Shown in pieces: positions 8,324-19,723 of a stretch of 64,000 nt of DNA (its first letter is position 1; each line of letters starts with the position of its first letter). The notes beneath the pieces were generated by a model. It was not told where the DNA came from. It did no database searches and saw only the letters and a list, made by a program, of their open reading frames with translations. The stretch is from Burkholderia territorii (GTDB taxonomy: Bacteria; Pseudomonadota; Gammaproteobacteria; Burkholderiales; Burkholderiaceae). The stretch is taken from NCBI RefSeq assembly GCF_902833055.1, contig NZ_CADFEJ010000013.1:1-64000 (forward strand), in the 5' to 3' direction. The position numbers and the translations under genes were made by a program.

Positions 8324-9049
8324 ATGAACCGAACCGCCGCTTCTTCCGTCCTCCTCGAAGTGATCGCCACCACCGTCGGCGATGCGAAGGCCGCCGCCCG
8401 CGCGGGCGCCGACCGCCTCGAACTCGTGACCGCGATCAGCGAGGGCGGGCTCACGCCGAGCGTCGGCCTGATCGAGGCCGTCGTCGCGGCCGTGCCGATT
8501 CCGGTCAACGTAATCGTGCGGCCGCACAGCCGCTCGTTCGTCTACGACGCCGACGACCTGCGCGTGATCGAACGCGACGTGCGCGCGGCCGTCGCGGCCG
8601 GTGCGAACGGCGTCGTGTTCGGCGCGCTCGACGCGCGCGGCGACGTCGATCTCGGTGCACTCGAGCGCGTTGCGGCGGCGGCGGACGGGCGCGACCTGAC
8701 GTTCCATCGCGCGTTCGACGTGTCGCGGGATCTCAACGCCGCGTTCGACGCGCTGCTGCGCGTGCCGGCCGTCACGTCGGTGCTGACGTCGGGCGGCCAT
8801 CCGTCGGTGCTCGACGCGGTCGCGACGATCACGCGGCTGGTGCGGCACGCGGCGGGCTCGACCTGCACGGTGCTGGCCGGCTCGGGGCTCACGATCGACG
8901 CGGTCGGCGATTTCGTGCGCGCGACCGGCGTGCGCGCGGTGCATTTCGGCTCGGGTGTGCGGCCGCGCGGCGAAGTGCTGGCGCCCGTCGACGAACAGCG
9001 CGTCGAACGCGTGCGCGCGGCACTCGACGGTGCGGCGGCGCATGTGTGA
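8324..9049 (+). CDS. cutC: CutC family protein
   Basis: This 241-residue cytoplasmic TIM-barrel protein matches the CutC family along its length, with LEVIATTVGDAKAAARAGAD, RLELVTAISEGGLTPSVG, VIVRPHSRSFVYD and TFHRAFDV in order. CutC was first linked to copper tolerance in E. coli, but a direct copper role is doubtful and the reaction is unknown. It lies 76 bases after the EAL gene on the same strand and may share its transcript. It ends at the two-way terminator at 9102. Confidence 0.92.
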   Translation: MNRTAASSVLLEVIATTVGDAKAAARAGADRLELVTAISEGGLTPSVGLIEAVVAAVPIPVNVIVRPHSRSFVYDADDLRVIERDVRAAVAAGANGVVFGALDARGDVDLGALERVAAAADGRDLTFHRAFDVSRDLNAAFDALLRVPAVTSVLTSGGHPSVLDAVATITRLVRHAAGSTCTVLAGSGLTIDAVGDFVRATGVRAVHFGSGVRPRGEVLAPVDEQRVERVRAALDGAAAHV

Positions 9050-9101
9050 AGGGCGGCGCTGAACGCCGCGCGCGGCGCGCCGAGCGCCGACGATCGGACG
9101 A

Positions 9102-9129
9102 AAAAAAGCCGGGGCATGCCCCGGCTTTT
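9102..9129. terminator. Bidirectional terminator between cutC and bioB
   Basis: A perfect palindrome, AAAAAGCCGGGGC followed by ATGCCCCGGCTTTTT with the arms meeting in the centre. A and T tracts on both sides allow it to stop both cutC (+) and the biotin operon (-). Confidence 0.88.
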
Positions 9130-9161
9130 TCATCTGCTCGCGAACGACGCGAAGCGGCTGC

Positions 9162-10181
9162 TTACGCGTTCTCCGCCAGCGCGTCGGCCTGGCTCGCGCG
9201 GATGCCGAGGCGCTCGAACAGCGCGCGGTCGCGCTGCGTTTGCGGATTGCTCGTGGTCAGCAGCTGGTCGCCGTAGAACATCGAGTTTGCGCCTGCGAGG
9301 AAGCACATCGCCTGCATCGCGTCGTCGAGCTGCTCGCGGCCGGCCGACAGACGCACGACGGCCTTCGGCATCGTGATGCGCGCAACCGCGATCGTGCGCA
9401 CGAACTCGAACGGATCGAGCGGCGCGGTGCCTTCGAGCGGCGTGCCTTCGATCGCGACGAGGTTGTTGATCGGCACCGACTCCGGATACGGGTTCAGGTT
9501 CGCGAGCTGCGAAATCAGGCCCGCGCGTTCACGGCGCGATTCGCCCATCCCGATGATGCCGCCGCAGCACACGTTGATGCCCGCGTCGCGCACGCGGTCG
9601 AGCGTGTCGAGCCGATCCTGGTACGTGCGCGTCGAGATCACCTGGCCGTAGAACTCCGGCGACGTGTCGAGGTTGTGGTTGTAGTAGTCGAGGCCGGCGT
9701 CGGCGAGCTGCCGTGCCTGCTCGTCCTCGAGCATGCCGAGCGTCATGCAGGTCTCGAGGCCCAGTTCCTTCACGCCGCGCACCATCTCGGTCAGCGCCGG
9801 CATGTGGCGCTCCTTCGGGTTGCGCCATGCGGCGCCCATGCAGAAGCGGCTCGCGCCGTTCGCCTTCGCCGCGCGCGCGGCGTCGAGCACCGCGTCGACG
9901 TCCATCAGCTTCTCGGCCTTCAGGCCCGTGTCGTGATGCGACGACTGCGAGCAGTAGCCGCAATCTTCCTCGCAGCCGCCCGTCTTGATCGACAGCAGCG
10001 TCGACAGTTGCACCGCGTTCGCGTCGAAGTGCTCGCGATGCACCTGCTGCGCGCGGAACATCAGGTCGTTGAACGGCAGCTCGAACAGCGCGACGACGTC
10101 GGCGACGCGCCAGCGCTGCGGCGCCGGAGCGGCCACGGGGATCGCGTCGGGTTGCACGGCGGCGGTCTGGGCTTGGGTCAT
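9162..10181 (-). CDS. bioB: Biotin synthase
   Basis: This 339-residue radical SAM enzyme inserts sulfur into dethiobiotin in the last step of biotin synthesis. The SAM-cluster cysteines are C70, C74 and C77 ([14 protein letters not shown]). Downstream are family motifs [11 protein letters not shown] and [15 protein letters not shown]. The start is supported by AGGAAAAACACC directly before the ATG. Upstream frame extensions run through bioD in another frame and are not real. It is the last gene of the bioA-F-D-B operon, 50 bases after bioD, and ends at the 9102 terminator. The stretch of about 20 residues rich in Ala, Pro and Gln at the N-terminus is poorly conserved in the family. Confidence 0.97.
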   Translation of the reverse strand: MTQAQTAAVQPDAIPVAAPAPQRWRVADVVALFELPFNDLMFRAQQVHREHFDANAVQLSTLLSIKTGGCEEDCGYCSQSSHHDTGLKAEKLMDVDAVLDAARAAKANGASRFCMGAAWRNPKERHMPALTEMVRGVKELGLETCMTLGMLEDEQARQLADAGLDYYNHNLDTSPEFYGQVISTRTYQDRLDTLDRVRDAGINVCCGGIIGMGESRRERAGLISQLANLNPYPESVPINNLVAIEGTPLEGTAPLDPFEFVRTIAVARITMPKAVVRLSAGREQLDDAMQAMCFLAGANSMFYGDQLLTTSNPQTQRDRALFERLGIRASQADALAENA

Positions 10182-10231
10182 GGTGTTTTTCCTGTCGTGG
10201 ATTCGAGGTTCTTGAATTCGGAATCGAGGTG

Positions 10232-10947
10232 TCAATGCCGCGCGGCGCGCAGCGTGTCGACGAGCGTGGCGATGTCGAGCATCGCCGCGGCGGATTCGGG
10301 AGCGGCCGGGTGCAGGTGCGCAATGCGGCCAAGTAGCGGCGCGCGATGTTCGCGCGCGAGCCAGTCGCGAATCGTCGCGACGTTTTCGTCGGCGTACGAC
10401 ATGGCCGGGTCGACGTGGTTCGCGACCCAGCCGGCGAGCGTGAGGCCGCGCTGGCGAATCGCGTCGGCGGTCAGCAGCGCGTGGCTGATGCAGCCGAGCC
10501 GCATCCCGACGACGAGCACGACCGGCAGCCCGAGCGCGACCGCGAGATCGGCCGTGTCCTGCGTGTCGTTCAGCGGCACGCGGAAGCCGCCCACGCCTTC
10601 GACTACGACGACGTCCGCGCGCGTCAGCGCTTCGCGGTGGCTCGCGACGATCGTGTCGATGTCGAGCGTCACGCCTTCCTGCGCGGCGACGATGTGCGGC
10701 GCGGCGGGCGCCTTCAGCAGGAACGGCGTGCGCAGCGCGGGCGGCAGTACGACGTTCGCGGCCGCATCGAGCTGGTCGGCGTCCTCGTTGTGCCAGACGC
10801 CGTCGCGTTCGTACGCGCCGGCGGCGACGGGCTTCAGCGCGGCGGCGCGCAGCCCGTGCCGCGCGAAGCCGTGCAGCATCGCGGCCGACACGAACGTCTT
10901 GCCGATCTCGGTGTCGGTGCCGGTGACGAAGAGGGAAAGCGCGGCCG

Positions 10948-10951
<4 letters not shown>
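10232..10951 (-). CDS. bioD: Dethiobiotin synthetase
   Basis: This 239-residue ATP-dependent carboxylase closes the ureido ring of 7,8-diaminopelargonate to give dethiobiotin. The P-loop GTDTEIGKT is at residues 11-19, followed by LKPVAAGA and, further on, [14 protein letters not shown], the usual BioD order. Its ATG overlaps the bioF stop (ATGA at 10948-10951), which argues for translational coupling and fixes the start. Length is normal for the family (about 225-240). Confidence 0.96.
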
Positions 10952-12203
<1,252 letters not shown>

Positions 12204-12207
<4 letters not shown>

Positions 12208-13550
12208 CGCGCCGGCTCCGCGAGCGTCGCGTCGAGCGTGTCGCGCGTGCGTTGCGCGAGCCACGCGATGTCGTCGTCGGTCATCACGTAAGGCGGCATC
12301 AGGTACACGGTCGTGCCGATCGGGCGCAGCAGCAGCTCGCGCTCGAGCGCATGCTCGAAGAAGCGCCGCGAGAAACCGCGCGCGGCATCGCCGTCGAGCG
12401 CGACGTCGAACGCGAACAGCGTGCCGCGCTCGCGCAGGTGACGCACCTGCGGGTGCGCGCCGAGCGGCGCGAGCGCGGCACGCATCGCGGCCGACTTGCG
12501 CGCGTTGGCGGCGAGCACGTCGTCGCGCGCGAACAGGTCGAGCGTCGCGACGGCCGCACGGCACGCGAGCGGGTTGCCGGTGTACGAATGCGAATGCAGG
12601 AAGCCGCGCGTCGTGTCGTCGTCGTAGAAGGCCGCGAACACGTCGTCGCGCGTGAGCACGAGCGACAGCGGCAGGTAGCCGCCGCTGATGCCCTTCGACA
12701 GGCACAGGAAATCGGGCCACACGCCGGCCTGCTCGCAGGCGAAGAAGGTGCCGGTGCGGCCGCAGCCGACGGCGATCTCGTCGGCGATCAGGTGCACGCC
12801 GAATTCGTCGCACAGCGCGCGCAGCCCGCGCACATACGACGGATCGTGCATCGCCATGCCGGCCGCGCATTGCACGAGCGGCTCGACGATCAGCGCGGCG
12901 ATCCGGTCGGCGCGTTCGGCGAACAGACGCCGCACGTCGTCGAGCGCGCGGCCGGCGACGTCGGCGGCCGTCTCGCCCGGCAGCGCGCCGCGCGCGTCGG
13001 GCGACGCGACCACGTGCGCATGACGGATCAGCGGGTCGTATGCATCCTTGAACAGCGCGACGTCGGTCACGCCGAGCGCGCCGATGGTCTCGCCGTGATA
13101 GCTGTTCGCGACGCACACGAATTCGCGCTTGTCCGCGCGGCCGCGGTTGCGCCACGCGTGGAAGCTCATCTTCAGCGCGATCTCGACCGCCGACGCGCCG
13201 TCGGACGCGAAGAACGCATGGCCGAGCGTGCGCGCGGTCAGCGCGTGCAGCCGCTCGGCGAGCTCGATCGCCGGCTCGTGCGTGCAGCCGGCGAGCATCG
13301 CGTGCTCGAGCGTGTCGAGCTGGTCCTTCAGTGCCGCGTTGATGTCCGGGTTCGCATGGCCGAACAGGTTCACCCACCACGAGCTGATCGCGTCGAAGTA
13401 GCGGCGCCCGTCGCGGTCGTACAGCCACAGGCCCGCGCCGCGCGCGACGGGAATGAGCGGCATGCGCTCGTGGTGCTTCATCTGGGTGCAGGGATGCCAG
13501 ACCGCGCGCAGGCTGCGCGCGACCCAGTCGTCGGTGGCTGGCGTACTCAA
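12204..13550 (-). CDS. bioA: Adenosylmethionine-8-amino-7-oxononanoate aminotransferase
   Basis: This class III PLP aminotransferase uses S-adenosylmethionine as amino donor to make 7,8-diaminopelargonate. Visible motifs are [11 protein letters not shown] near the start, [46 protein letters not shown] and [13 protein letters not shown] with the PLP lysine. The best start is a TTG at 13548-13550 preceded by GGAG at a five-base spacing, giving 448 residues. The longer frame to 13649 adds residues unlike the family. It is the first gene of the operon. The stretch 13551-13780 should hold the promoter. Confidence 0.95.
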
Positions 13551-14084
13551 GGCAACTCCGGGGGTAAAACGGCGGCGGGCATCGCATCCGATGCCGCGGC
13601 GACAGACTCGAAACGCGCTGAGATTAGCGTGTTCCGCCGCACGTTGCACTACCGGTTACAAACGCCGCGAAGCCTTGCTGGGCGGGAGTTCGGCGCAGAT
13701 ATGGGACGCTCGGGACGGTACGCGCCAGATGTCCAGAAATGACCGCAGATGACGACGTTCGAGTGACACCCCCCGACAGAAAAAAATCGCGGGCCGACGG
13801 GCGGCGATCGGGCGAAAAATCGGGTCCGGATGGGAAAAGGACGCGAAGCGACGCGCACCAGGCGCGGCAAATGGCGTTCGGACTCGGGGGCGGGCGAGAT
13901 TCGGAAGAGGCCGGATAACGATCCGGCGGGCGTCGCGGGCGGTGCGCTGTTCGCGGCGCGGCTCAAGCAGCCGCGCGCGCGGGCGTGCGAACAGCGTCGC
14001 GGGCCGCGCGCACGTTCATGAAACGGAGAAGGGAAGAAAGGCAGGCGCGTATCGCGCCACTCCGGGAACCGCGCGCGTCGCGCG
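13551..14084. other. Intergenic region upstream of bioA
   Basis: 534 bases without a gene. On the minus strand, TAATCT near 13620 could be a -10 box for bioA. A partly dyad-symmetric TTGTAACCGGTAGTGCAA sits just upstream of it (about 13644-13662). A hairpin GCCGGAT / ATCCGGC lies at 13910-13927. A GC-rich stem followed by seven T on the minus strand lies at 13780-13808 and may end the hydrolase transcript. Confidence 0.5.
13780..13808 (-). terminator. Probable terminator downstream of the secreted hydrolase gene
   Basis: Read on the minus strand, an imperfect stem with end arms ATCGC / GCGAT and a GC-rich middle is followed by a run of seven T. The stem has mismatches, so the call is tentative. 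It lies about 275 bases after the hydrolase stop and before the bioA promoter region. Confidence 0.4.
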
Positions 14085-15344
14085 TCAGCGCGACGCCAGC
14101 GCGCGCGAGCCGGCGTTGCCGTCGTCGGCCGTCTGCGTCGCGTTCGCGTTCCACACGACGCGATCGTTGACCGCATACAGCCGGCATGCGCCCGCACCCT
14201 GCTTCGAGCAGTTGTCCAGCGCGAGCGCCATCGGATCGTCGCCGCCTTCGGCCCACGACCATGCGCCTTCGGCGGACACGGCGAACGCACGGCTCGGATG
14301 CTGGCTCAGGAAGCGGCGATAGCCTTCGCGGCCCGCATCGTCGAGGAACGGCACCGCGTCGACCGCATCGATCGAGGCATAGCCGGTCGCAGTCGGTTCG
14401 TGCGGGTTCGCGACCGCGTAGCGTACCGAGGTCGGCAGGTTCAGTTCCGCGAGGAACGCATTCACGGCCGGCCACCACACGGGCACGCCATCGCGATCGA
14501 CGATCAGCCGGTGCGCATCGTCCTTGTAGCGGCCGAAATCGACGAACTGCGCCTGCGTGCCGTGCGACACGTACGCGTCGTGCATCTGCGCGACGAGCGC
14601 GGGCGTCCACACCGAATCGTTGTCGCCGTACAGCCACAGCGAACGGACGGCCGTATGCGCGCCGTACTGGTCGAACGCATCGACGAGATTGCGTTGCCAG
14701 CCGTCGCAGAGATCCTGACGCAGCCCGCCGGAGAAGTTGATGATGCCGCGCACGCCGGGTGCCGCTTCGGTGCCGTACGCGACCGACACGAGGCCGCCGT
14801 GCGACGTGCCCGCGACGACGATGCGCGATGCATCGATGTACGACTGACGCGACATGTAGCGGACCGTCGCGTCGACGTCGGCGGCCTGCGTGAGGCCGTT
14901 CTTGCCGACGTTGCAGCCTTCCTGCTGATACGTGCCGCCCGACCCGGCGAAGCCCTGCCGGTTCGGCGCGATCACCGCATAACCGCGGCGCACGAATTCG
15001 CGCGCGAACGCGAGCGGCCGGCTGCGCGGCTGCTGATGCAGGTCACCGGTGTTCTTGCCGTGGTTGAAGACGACGAGCGGGAAGGGGCCGGGGCCGTTCG
15101 GCTTGAACAGCGTGGCCTCGAGCATCACCGAGCCCGACGCATCGGCCGGAATGCTGACGATTTGTTCGTTGAGGTTCGCGGCGACTTGCGGAAGGCCCGA
15201 ATCGCCGTAGTCGAAGCGCTCGGCGTGGGCGAGCGAGCCGCCGGCCGCGGCCGGGCCGGCGTTTGCGTTCGGCAGCGCATCGGCCTGAGCGGCCGACAGC
15301 GCACAGGCCGCCATCCATCCCACCAATACCTTGCTGAACGCCAT
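14085..15344 (-). CDS. Secreted alpha/beta hydrolase (dienelactone hydrolase/S9-like)
   Basis: This 419-residue protein starts with a signal peptide (MAFSKVLVGWMAACALSAAQ, probable cleavage after ADA), so it should be periplasmic or secreted. The alpha/beta hydrolase core begins at about residue 70 (PFPLVVFNHGKN), with the nucleophile elbow GTSHGG near residue 175. It then has VRSLWLYGDNDSVWTP, carrying a probable catalytic Asp, and a histidine in KDDAHRL. The substrate cannot be read from the sequence: esterase, dienelactone hydrolase or peptidase activities all occur in this fold. It is a single-gene unit with no obvious partner. Confidence 0.8.
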   Translation of the reverse strand: MAFSKVLVGWMAACALSAAQADALPNANAGPAAAGGSLAHAERFDYGDSGLPQVAANLNEQIVSIPADASGSVMLEATLFKPNGPGPFPLVVFNHGKNTGDLHQQPRSRPLAFAREFVRRGYAVIAPNRQGFAGSGGTYQQEGCNVGKNGLTQAADVDATVRYMSRQSYIDASRIVVAGTSHGGLVSVAYGTEAAPGVRGIINFSGGLRQDLCDGWQRNLVDAFDQYGAHTAVRSLWLYGDNDSVWTPALVAQMHDAYVSHGTQAQFVDFGRYKDDAHRLIVDRDGVPVWWPAVNAFLAELNLPTSVRYAVANPHEPTATGYASIDAVDAVPFLDDAGREGYRRFLSQHPSRAFAVSAEGAWSWAEGGDDPMALALDNCSKQGAGACRLYAVNDRVVWNANATQTADDGNAGSRALASR

Positions 15345-15451
15345 TCGTAAGCCCTGCCATGCAACATGACCAATCTGACGGCCATCCTAGCCCGACAAAT
15401 TCAGGTTGTGCAATGCGGGAATTACCCGGCGTCTGACATGGCAACTATTTG

Positions 15452-15889
15452 TCAGCGTTCACTTACTTCGCCGTCGACATAGCGCCAGAAACCGTGCTCG
15501 TCACGGGTGAAGCGGCTCGTCTCGTGAAGCCGGTAGGCACGTCCGCCGACCTTGTAGCGGGCCACGAATTCGACCTCCGCATGCCGTTCGTCGAGCACTG
15601 CGTGGCGCTTGATCGCGAGGCCGAGCCAGCGCGGCGCGTCGGGCGCATTCGGGTCCGCATCGAGATCGGCGGGGCAGGTGCGCGCGTCCCAGGTCGCGCG
15701 CAGATAGTCGGTCGCGCCGAGTACGTACGCGCTGTACCGCGAGCGCATCAACTCGAGCGCGCTGGGCGCGGCGTCGCCGCCATCGATGAAGCGGCCGCAG
15801 CACGCCGCGTAGCGCGGCGCCGGGGCTTTGCCGGCAGGTGCGGGGGACGCGCCGCCGCACGGGCACGCGTCAGGTCGGTTCAAAATCAT
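15452..15889 (-). CDS. YchJ family protein (SEC-C-like zinc motif)
   Basis: This 145-residue protein matches the YchJ (UPF0225) family. The N-terminal CPCGG (residues 9-13) and AACCGRF form the zinc-binding SEC-C-like motif. The family stretch LMRSRYSAYVLG follows, and then the NTF2-like domain ending FTRDEHGFWRYVDG. The function is unknown; SEC-C motifs in SecA bind zinc and contact SecB or ribosomes. It is probably a single gene, 39 bases after the SDR gene on the same strand. Confidence 0.88.
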   Translation of the reverse strand: MILNRPDACPCGGASPAPAGKAPAPRYAACCGRFIDGGDAAPSALELMRSRYSAYVLGATDYLRATWDARTCPADLDADPNAPDAPRWLGLAIKRHAVLDERHAEVEFVARYKVGGRAYRLHETSRFTRDEHGFWRYVDGEVSER

Positions 15890-15928
15890 GCGAATCGTGA
15901 ATTAACGACGCCGGGTTGTGATGCCGGC

Positions 15929-16606
15929 TTACCAGCTGAGCTCGACGCCGTCGTACTGGAAGAAACGGCCGTTGGCCTGCGACACGTCCGCGCCGGCTTC
16001 CGCGATCACGCGGCGCATGCCGGTCACGCTGGTTTCCGGATCGATCGCGGCCTGCGCGCCGCCCATGTCGGTGCGTACCCAGCCGGGATGCAGCGAGATG
16101 CATGCGGCGTGGCGCGTCTGCAGCGACGCGATGCGCAGCACGTCATTGAGCGCCGCCTTGCTCGCGCGATACAGCCAGCCGGTCGTGCCGGTCGCCTCGG
16201 CGATGCTGCCCATGCGGCTCGAGACGACAGCCAGCACGCCGCGCGCGTCTTCGACGAGCGGCAGCAGGATCGGCAGCAGCTGCATCGGGCCGCGCACGTT
16301 CGTATGCATGACCGTGTCGAAATCCTCGGCGCCGATGGTTTCGACGCCTTCGGTGCGCGGCCCGTACACGCCCGACACGAGCACGGCCGCGTCGAGCCGT
16401 TCGCCGTCGAGCTGCCAGCCGAGCGCCGCGATCTGTTCCGGCCGCGCGATGTCGAGCGCGTGCGCGTGCGCGCCGAGTCCGCGCAGCGCGGCGAGCGACG
16501 CGTCGTCGCGCGCGGTCGCGATCACGTTCCAGCCGTCGCGCCGGTATTGCCGGACGAATTCGCGTCCGAGGCCGCGCGATGCGCCGACGATCAATACGGT
16601 TTTCAT
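15929..16606 (-). CDS. SDR family oxidoreductase
   Basis: This 225-residue short-chain dehydrogenase/reductase has the Rossmann motif VGASRGLG at residues 7-14, the central strand LVSGVYGP and the catalytic YRASK (YxxxK). The substrate is unknown. It resembles the C-factor/carbonyl-reductase-like SDR group, which is inference. The start at 16606 is supported by AAGGAG upstream; an upstream in-frame extension of eight residues lacks support. It precedes the ychJ-like gene on the same strand and may be co-transcribed with it. Confidence 0.88.
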   Translation of the reverse strand: MKTVLIVGASRGLGREFVRQYRRDGWNVIATARDDASLAALRGLGAHAHALDIARPEQIAALGWQLDGERLDAAVLVSGVYGPRTEGVETIGAEDFDTVMHTNVRGPMQLLPILLPLVEDARGVLAVVSSRMGSIAEATGTTGWLYRASKAALNDVLRIASLQTRHAACISLHPGWVRTDMGGAQAAIDPETSVTGMRRVIAEAGADVSQANGRFFQYDGVELSW

Positions 16607-16706
16607 GTTCGCCGCTCCTTCGCAATGCACCGCCGTCGCGGCGGTGCCGGTGTCAGGTCATTTCGAGGGCCGTCGCGGCCGGGCGCCGCGCAACGAGAGT
16701 GCGGGC

Positions 16707-17474
16707 TTACTTGGCGTCGCCGCACGGCTTCAGCGTATCGACGACCGCCTGCGCGACGCCGTCGAGGTGCGCGGCATCGGCCGCGACCATGTCGTTGTCG
16801 GGCGCATGCTGGCCGCGCGCCGTGAGCGCCGCGACGCAGCGCTTGTAGGTGGCATCCAGCGCGTCGAAGTTCGACACGGACATCCCGAGGTTACGCATCC
16901 GCCCGTCGTGCACCCCGTACACGAGCCCGTGCACGGTGAGCGACTGGCCGCGCGCCCACGCGTCGTTGACGATCGTCGTGCGGCACACGTTGACGACCTG
17001 CTCGATCGCGTTCAGCTCGATCAGGCGGCGGTACCGCGCTTCGCCGACCGGCCATTCGTCGAGCAGCGCAGCGTGGCGTTCGCGCACGTCCTGCACGTGA
17101 TGCAGCCAGTTGTCCGCGAGCCCGACGCGGCGGTTGTGAAGCGCCGCGTTCACGCCCGAGCAGCCATAGTGGCCGACGACCATGATGTGCTTCACGCGCA
17201 GGATGTCGACGGCGAACTGGATCACCGAAAGGCAGTTCAGGTCGCTATGGACGACGACGTTCGCGATGTTGCGGTGCACGAACACCTCGCCCGGCGGCAG
17301 GCCGATGATCTGGTTCGCCGGCACGCGCGAATCCGAGCAGCCGATCCACAGATATTCCGGCGCTTGCTGGTCGGCAAGGCGCGCGAAGAATTCCGGATCG
17401 TCGGCGAGCTGGCGCTGGACCCACGCGTCGTTGTTGTCGAACAGATGCGAAAGCGGATTGTCTTGGGTATTCAT
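16707..17474 (-). CDS. can: Beta-class carbonic anhydrase
   Basis: This 255-residue enzyme interconverts CO2 and bicarbonate in the cytoplasm and so feeds carboxylases. Zinc ligands C46, H102 and C105 are present (CSDSRV and GHYGCSGV), together with the Asp48-Arg50 dyad and the HRNIANVV stretch. Its length is slightly above E. coli Can (220). The start MNTQDNPL at 17474 is preferred over an upstream extension because the family N-terminus aligns there. It lies 55 bases after aceK on the same strand. Confidence 0.93.
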   Translation of the reverse strand: MNTQDNPLSHLFDNNDAWVQRQLADDPEFFARLADQQAPEYLWIGCSDSRVPANQIIGLPPGEVFVHRNIANVVVHSDLNCLSVIQFAVDILRVKHIMVVGHYGCSGVNAALHNRRVGLADNWLHHVQDVRERHAALLDEWPVGEARYRRLIELNAIEQVVNVCRTTIVNDAWARGQSLTVHGLVYGVHDGRMRNLGMSVSNFDALDATYKRCVAALTARGQHAPDNDMVAADAAHLDGVAQAVVDTLKPCGDAK

Positions 17475-17529
17475 CGGTGTGGATTCCGTTGGCGGAAAGC
17501 GGTTCGATTCGATCGGATCCGGCCGTGCG

Positions 17530-19350
17530 TCAGGCCGCGCGCTGCGCGTCGCCTGCGTCGTCGCCGGCGTCCGGCTTCGCACCGAAGCGCGCAGGGTAGC
17601 GCACGCTGAAGCGCAGCGACGCGTCGTACGGGAAAAAATCGGGCAACTCGCCCTGCAGCAGCTTGTCCTTGCTTTCCTGCCAAAGCGCGGGTTCGAAAAA
17701 GTCCGCGTGATGTTTCATGAAGACCGAGCGCACGCGCGGATCGCCGAGCAGGAACGGTCCGTAGGTTTCCGGAAAGATGTCGTGCGGGCCGACGGTGTAC
17801 CACGGCTCGCCCGACAGTTCGTCTTCCTCGTTGCGCGGCGGCGGCACGCGCCGCACGTTGCAGTCGGTCAGGTACTCGATCTCGTCGTAGTCGTAGAACA
17901 CGACGCGGCCGTGACGCGTGACGCCGAAATTCTTGTACAGCATGTCGCCCGGGAAGATGTTGGCCTTCATCAGCTCCTTCACCGCGTTGCCGTATTCCTT
18001 CACGCCGTGCTCGATGTCCGCGTCGCTGCCGTTCTGCAGATACAGGTTGAGCGGCGTCATCCGGCGCTCGATGTACAGGTGCTTGATCACGAGATTGTCG
18101 TCCTCGTATTCGAGCAGCGACGGCACTTCCTTCTCGAGTTCGCGCACGAGCGCATGGTCGAGCCGCGACAGCGGCAGCGCGACGCTCGAATACTCGAGCG
18201 TGTCGGCCATCCGCCCGAGGCGGTCGTGGCGCTTCACCAGCTGGTACTTCTCCATGATCTGCGCGCGCGTCGTTTCCTTCGGCGGCGGGAAGTGATCCTT
18301 GATGATCTTGAACACGTACGGGAACGACGGCAGCGTGAACACGAGCATCACGAGGCCCTTGATGCCCGGCGCGATGATGAAGCGATCGCTCGAATGCGAC
18401 AGATGATGCAGCAGGTCGCGATAGAACAGGTTCTTGCCCTGCTTCTGCAGGCCGACCGACGTGTAGATCTCGGCCTTCGGCTTGCCCGGCATGATCGTGC
18501 AGAGGAAGTCCACGTACGCGGACGGCACGCCCATGTCGACGAGGAAATACGAATGCGAGAAGCTGAAGATGATCTGCAGCTGGTCGCGGCGCAGCAGCAC
18601 GGTGTCGAGCGCGAGCAGGCCCGCACGCACGTGGCGGATCGGCACCGCGAACGGCAGCACGCGGTCGGCGTTGATGATGCGGCCGATGATGTACGCGCTC
18701 TTGTTGCGAAAGAAGAGCGACGACAGCACGTGGATCTGGAAATTCGCCGCGGCATCGAACTGGCCGAATTCGTCGGTGATCGCCTGCATCACGCAGCCGA
18801 TGTCGCGCGTGAGATCCTCGAACGGCGGCTCGAGCTGGAAGTTCGTGACGATGCGCTCGAGCGTGGCCGCGAGCCCGTCGGTGCCCGGGTAATACGCGCG
18901 ATAGGTCGGCTTCGCGGCCGGCTCGTCGTTCTCGAGGTATTCGGTCGAGATCGCGGGGCGCACGAAAATGAAATCGTTGCTGAAATACGAGCGGTGCAGG
19001 ATCTTGCAGCACACCGAATTGAAGAACGTCTCCGCGCATTCGGGCTGGCGGTGCGACGTGAGCAGGCCGATGTAGTGCAGCTTGATCTGCTGCCACACTT
19101 CGTCGTCGATGTTCTCCGCGTCGTATTCGTCCTCCAGCACCTCGACACATTCCTTCACGCGCTCGTCGTAGGACGTGATCCGCTCGCGCGCCAGCCGCTG
19201 CAGGCCGTGCCAGTCGGTGCGCTCGAATAGCGTCTTCGCGTCGACGGCGGCTTCCCGGAAGATCCGGTAATGGCGGTCGAAGTATTCGAGCATCGTCTGC
19301 GCGACGTCGAAACCGATCTGCGACGACAGCAGTTTGGGGAAGTGATTCAT
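17530..19350 (-). CDS. aceK: Isocitrate dehydrogenase kinase/phosphatase
   Basis: This 606-residue bifunctional enzyme phosphorylates isocitrate dehydrogenase to divert carbon into the glyoxylate shunt, and also dephosphorylates it. The whole-length match includes [20 protein letters not shown] at the start, the ATP-binding [20 protein letters not shown] near residue 330, and [14 protein letters not shown] near 490. The ATG at 19350 gives the usual family length (about 570-610); a longer frame adds 11 residues. Unlike in enteric bacteria it is not next to aceBA. It has its own upstream region 19351-19723. Confidence 0.95.
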   Translation of the reverse strand: MNHFPKLLSSQIGFDVAQTMLEYFDRHYRIFREAAVDAKTLFERTDWHGLQRLARERITSYDERVKECVEVLEDEYDAENIDDEVWQQIKLHYIGLLTSHRQPECAETFFNSVCCKILHRSYFSNDFIFVRPAISTEYLENDEPAAKPTYRAYYPGTDGLAATLERIVTNFQLEPPFEDLTRDIGCVMQAITDEFGQFDAAANFQIHVLSSLFFRNKSAYIIGRIINADRVLPFAVPIRHVRAGLLALDTVLLRRDQLQIIFSFSHSYFLVDMGVPSAYVDFLCTIMPGKPKAEIYTSVGLQKQGKNLFYRDLLHHLSHSSDRFIIAPGIKGLVMLVFTLPSFPYVFKIIKDHFPPPKETTRAQIMEKYQLVKRHDRLGRMADTLEYSSVALPLSRLDHALVRELEKEVPSLLEYEDDNLVIKHLYIERRMTPLNLYLQNGSDADIEHGVKEYGNAVKELMKANIFPGDMLYKNFGVTRHGRVVFYDYDEIEYLTDCNVRRVPPPRNEEDELSGEPWYTVGPHDIFPETYGPFLLGDPRVRSVFMKHHADFFEPALWQESKDKLLQGELPDFFPYDASLRFSVRYPARFGAKPDAGDDAGDAQRAA

Positions 19351-19723
19351 CGCGTGCAGGCTCGTTCGAGGGACTGTAAGCACCCGCCATTTTAGCGCTC
19401 AAGTCGGCGTTTCAATGATTTTCGGAAGCGGGCGCCGAGCGCCGTCAATGCGCGGGTTGTTCGCCGTTACAGGCCGTTCGTTGCATCTTCGCGTAAAGAT
19501 ACGGGTACGGAATCGATTCTGGCGCGAACTTTTTTTGCCCGTCCGGCGCGCGCCGGCACGCGTTTCGCGCGACGGCGATAGAATCGATGCGATGCCCGCC
19601 GCGGCATGCGGCCCGCGCGCGCCTGCCCCGCATTCGCGCCCGCAGCGGCACCCGCATTCGCCGCCGCATTTGCCCCTGCATTTGCTTCGGCATTTGCCCT
19701 GATAACGACGAGACACCCCACCG
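19351..19723. other. Divergent intergenic region with a low-complexity repeat
   Basis: This region separates aceK (-) and the MBL hydrolase (+). From about 19628 to 19700 it is a run of imperfect 12-base units around GCATTTGCCCCT / GCATTCGCGCCC. Small frames across it (Ala-Asn repeats on the minus strand, Pro-His on the plus strand) are products of the repeat. I see no strong promoter consensus. Confidence 0.6.

Noticed and set aside
13640-13665. Classical BirA operator (TTGTAAACC - spacer - GGTTTACAA)
   Set aside because: Only one half-site-like stretch is present, the spacing is wrong, and the BirA here lacks a DNA-binding domain.
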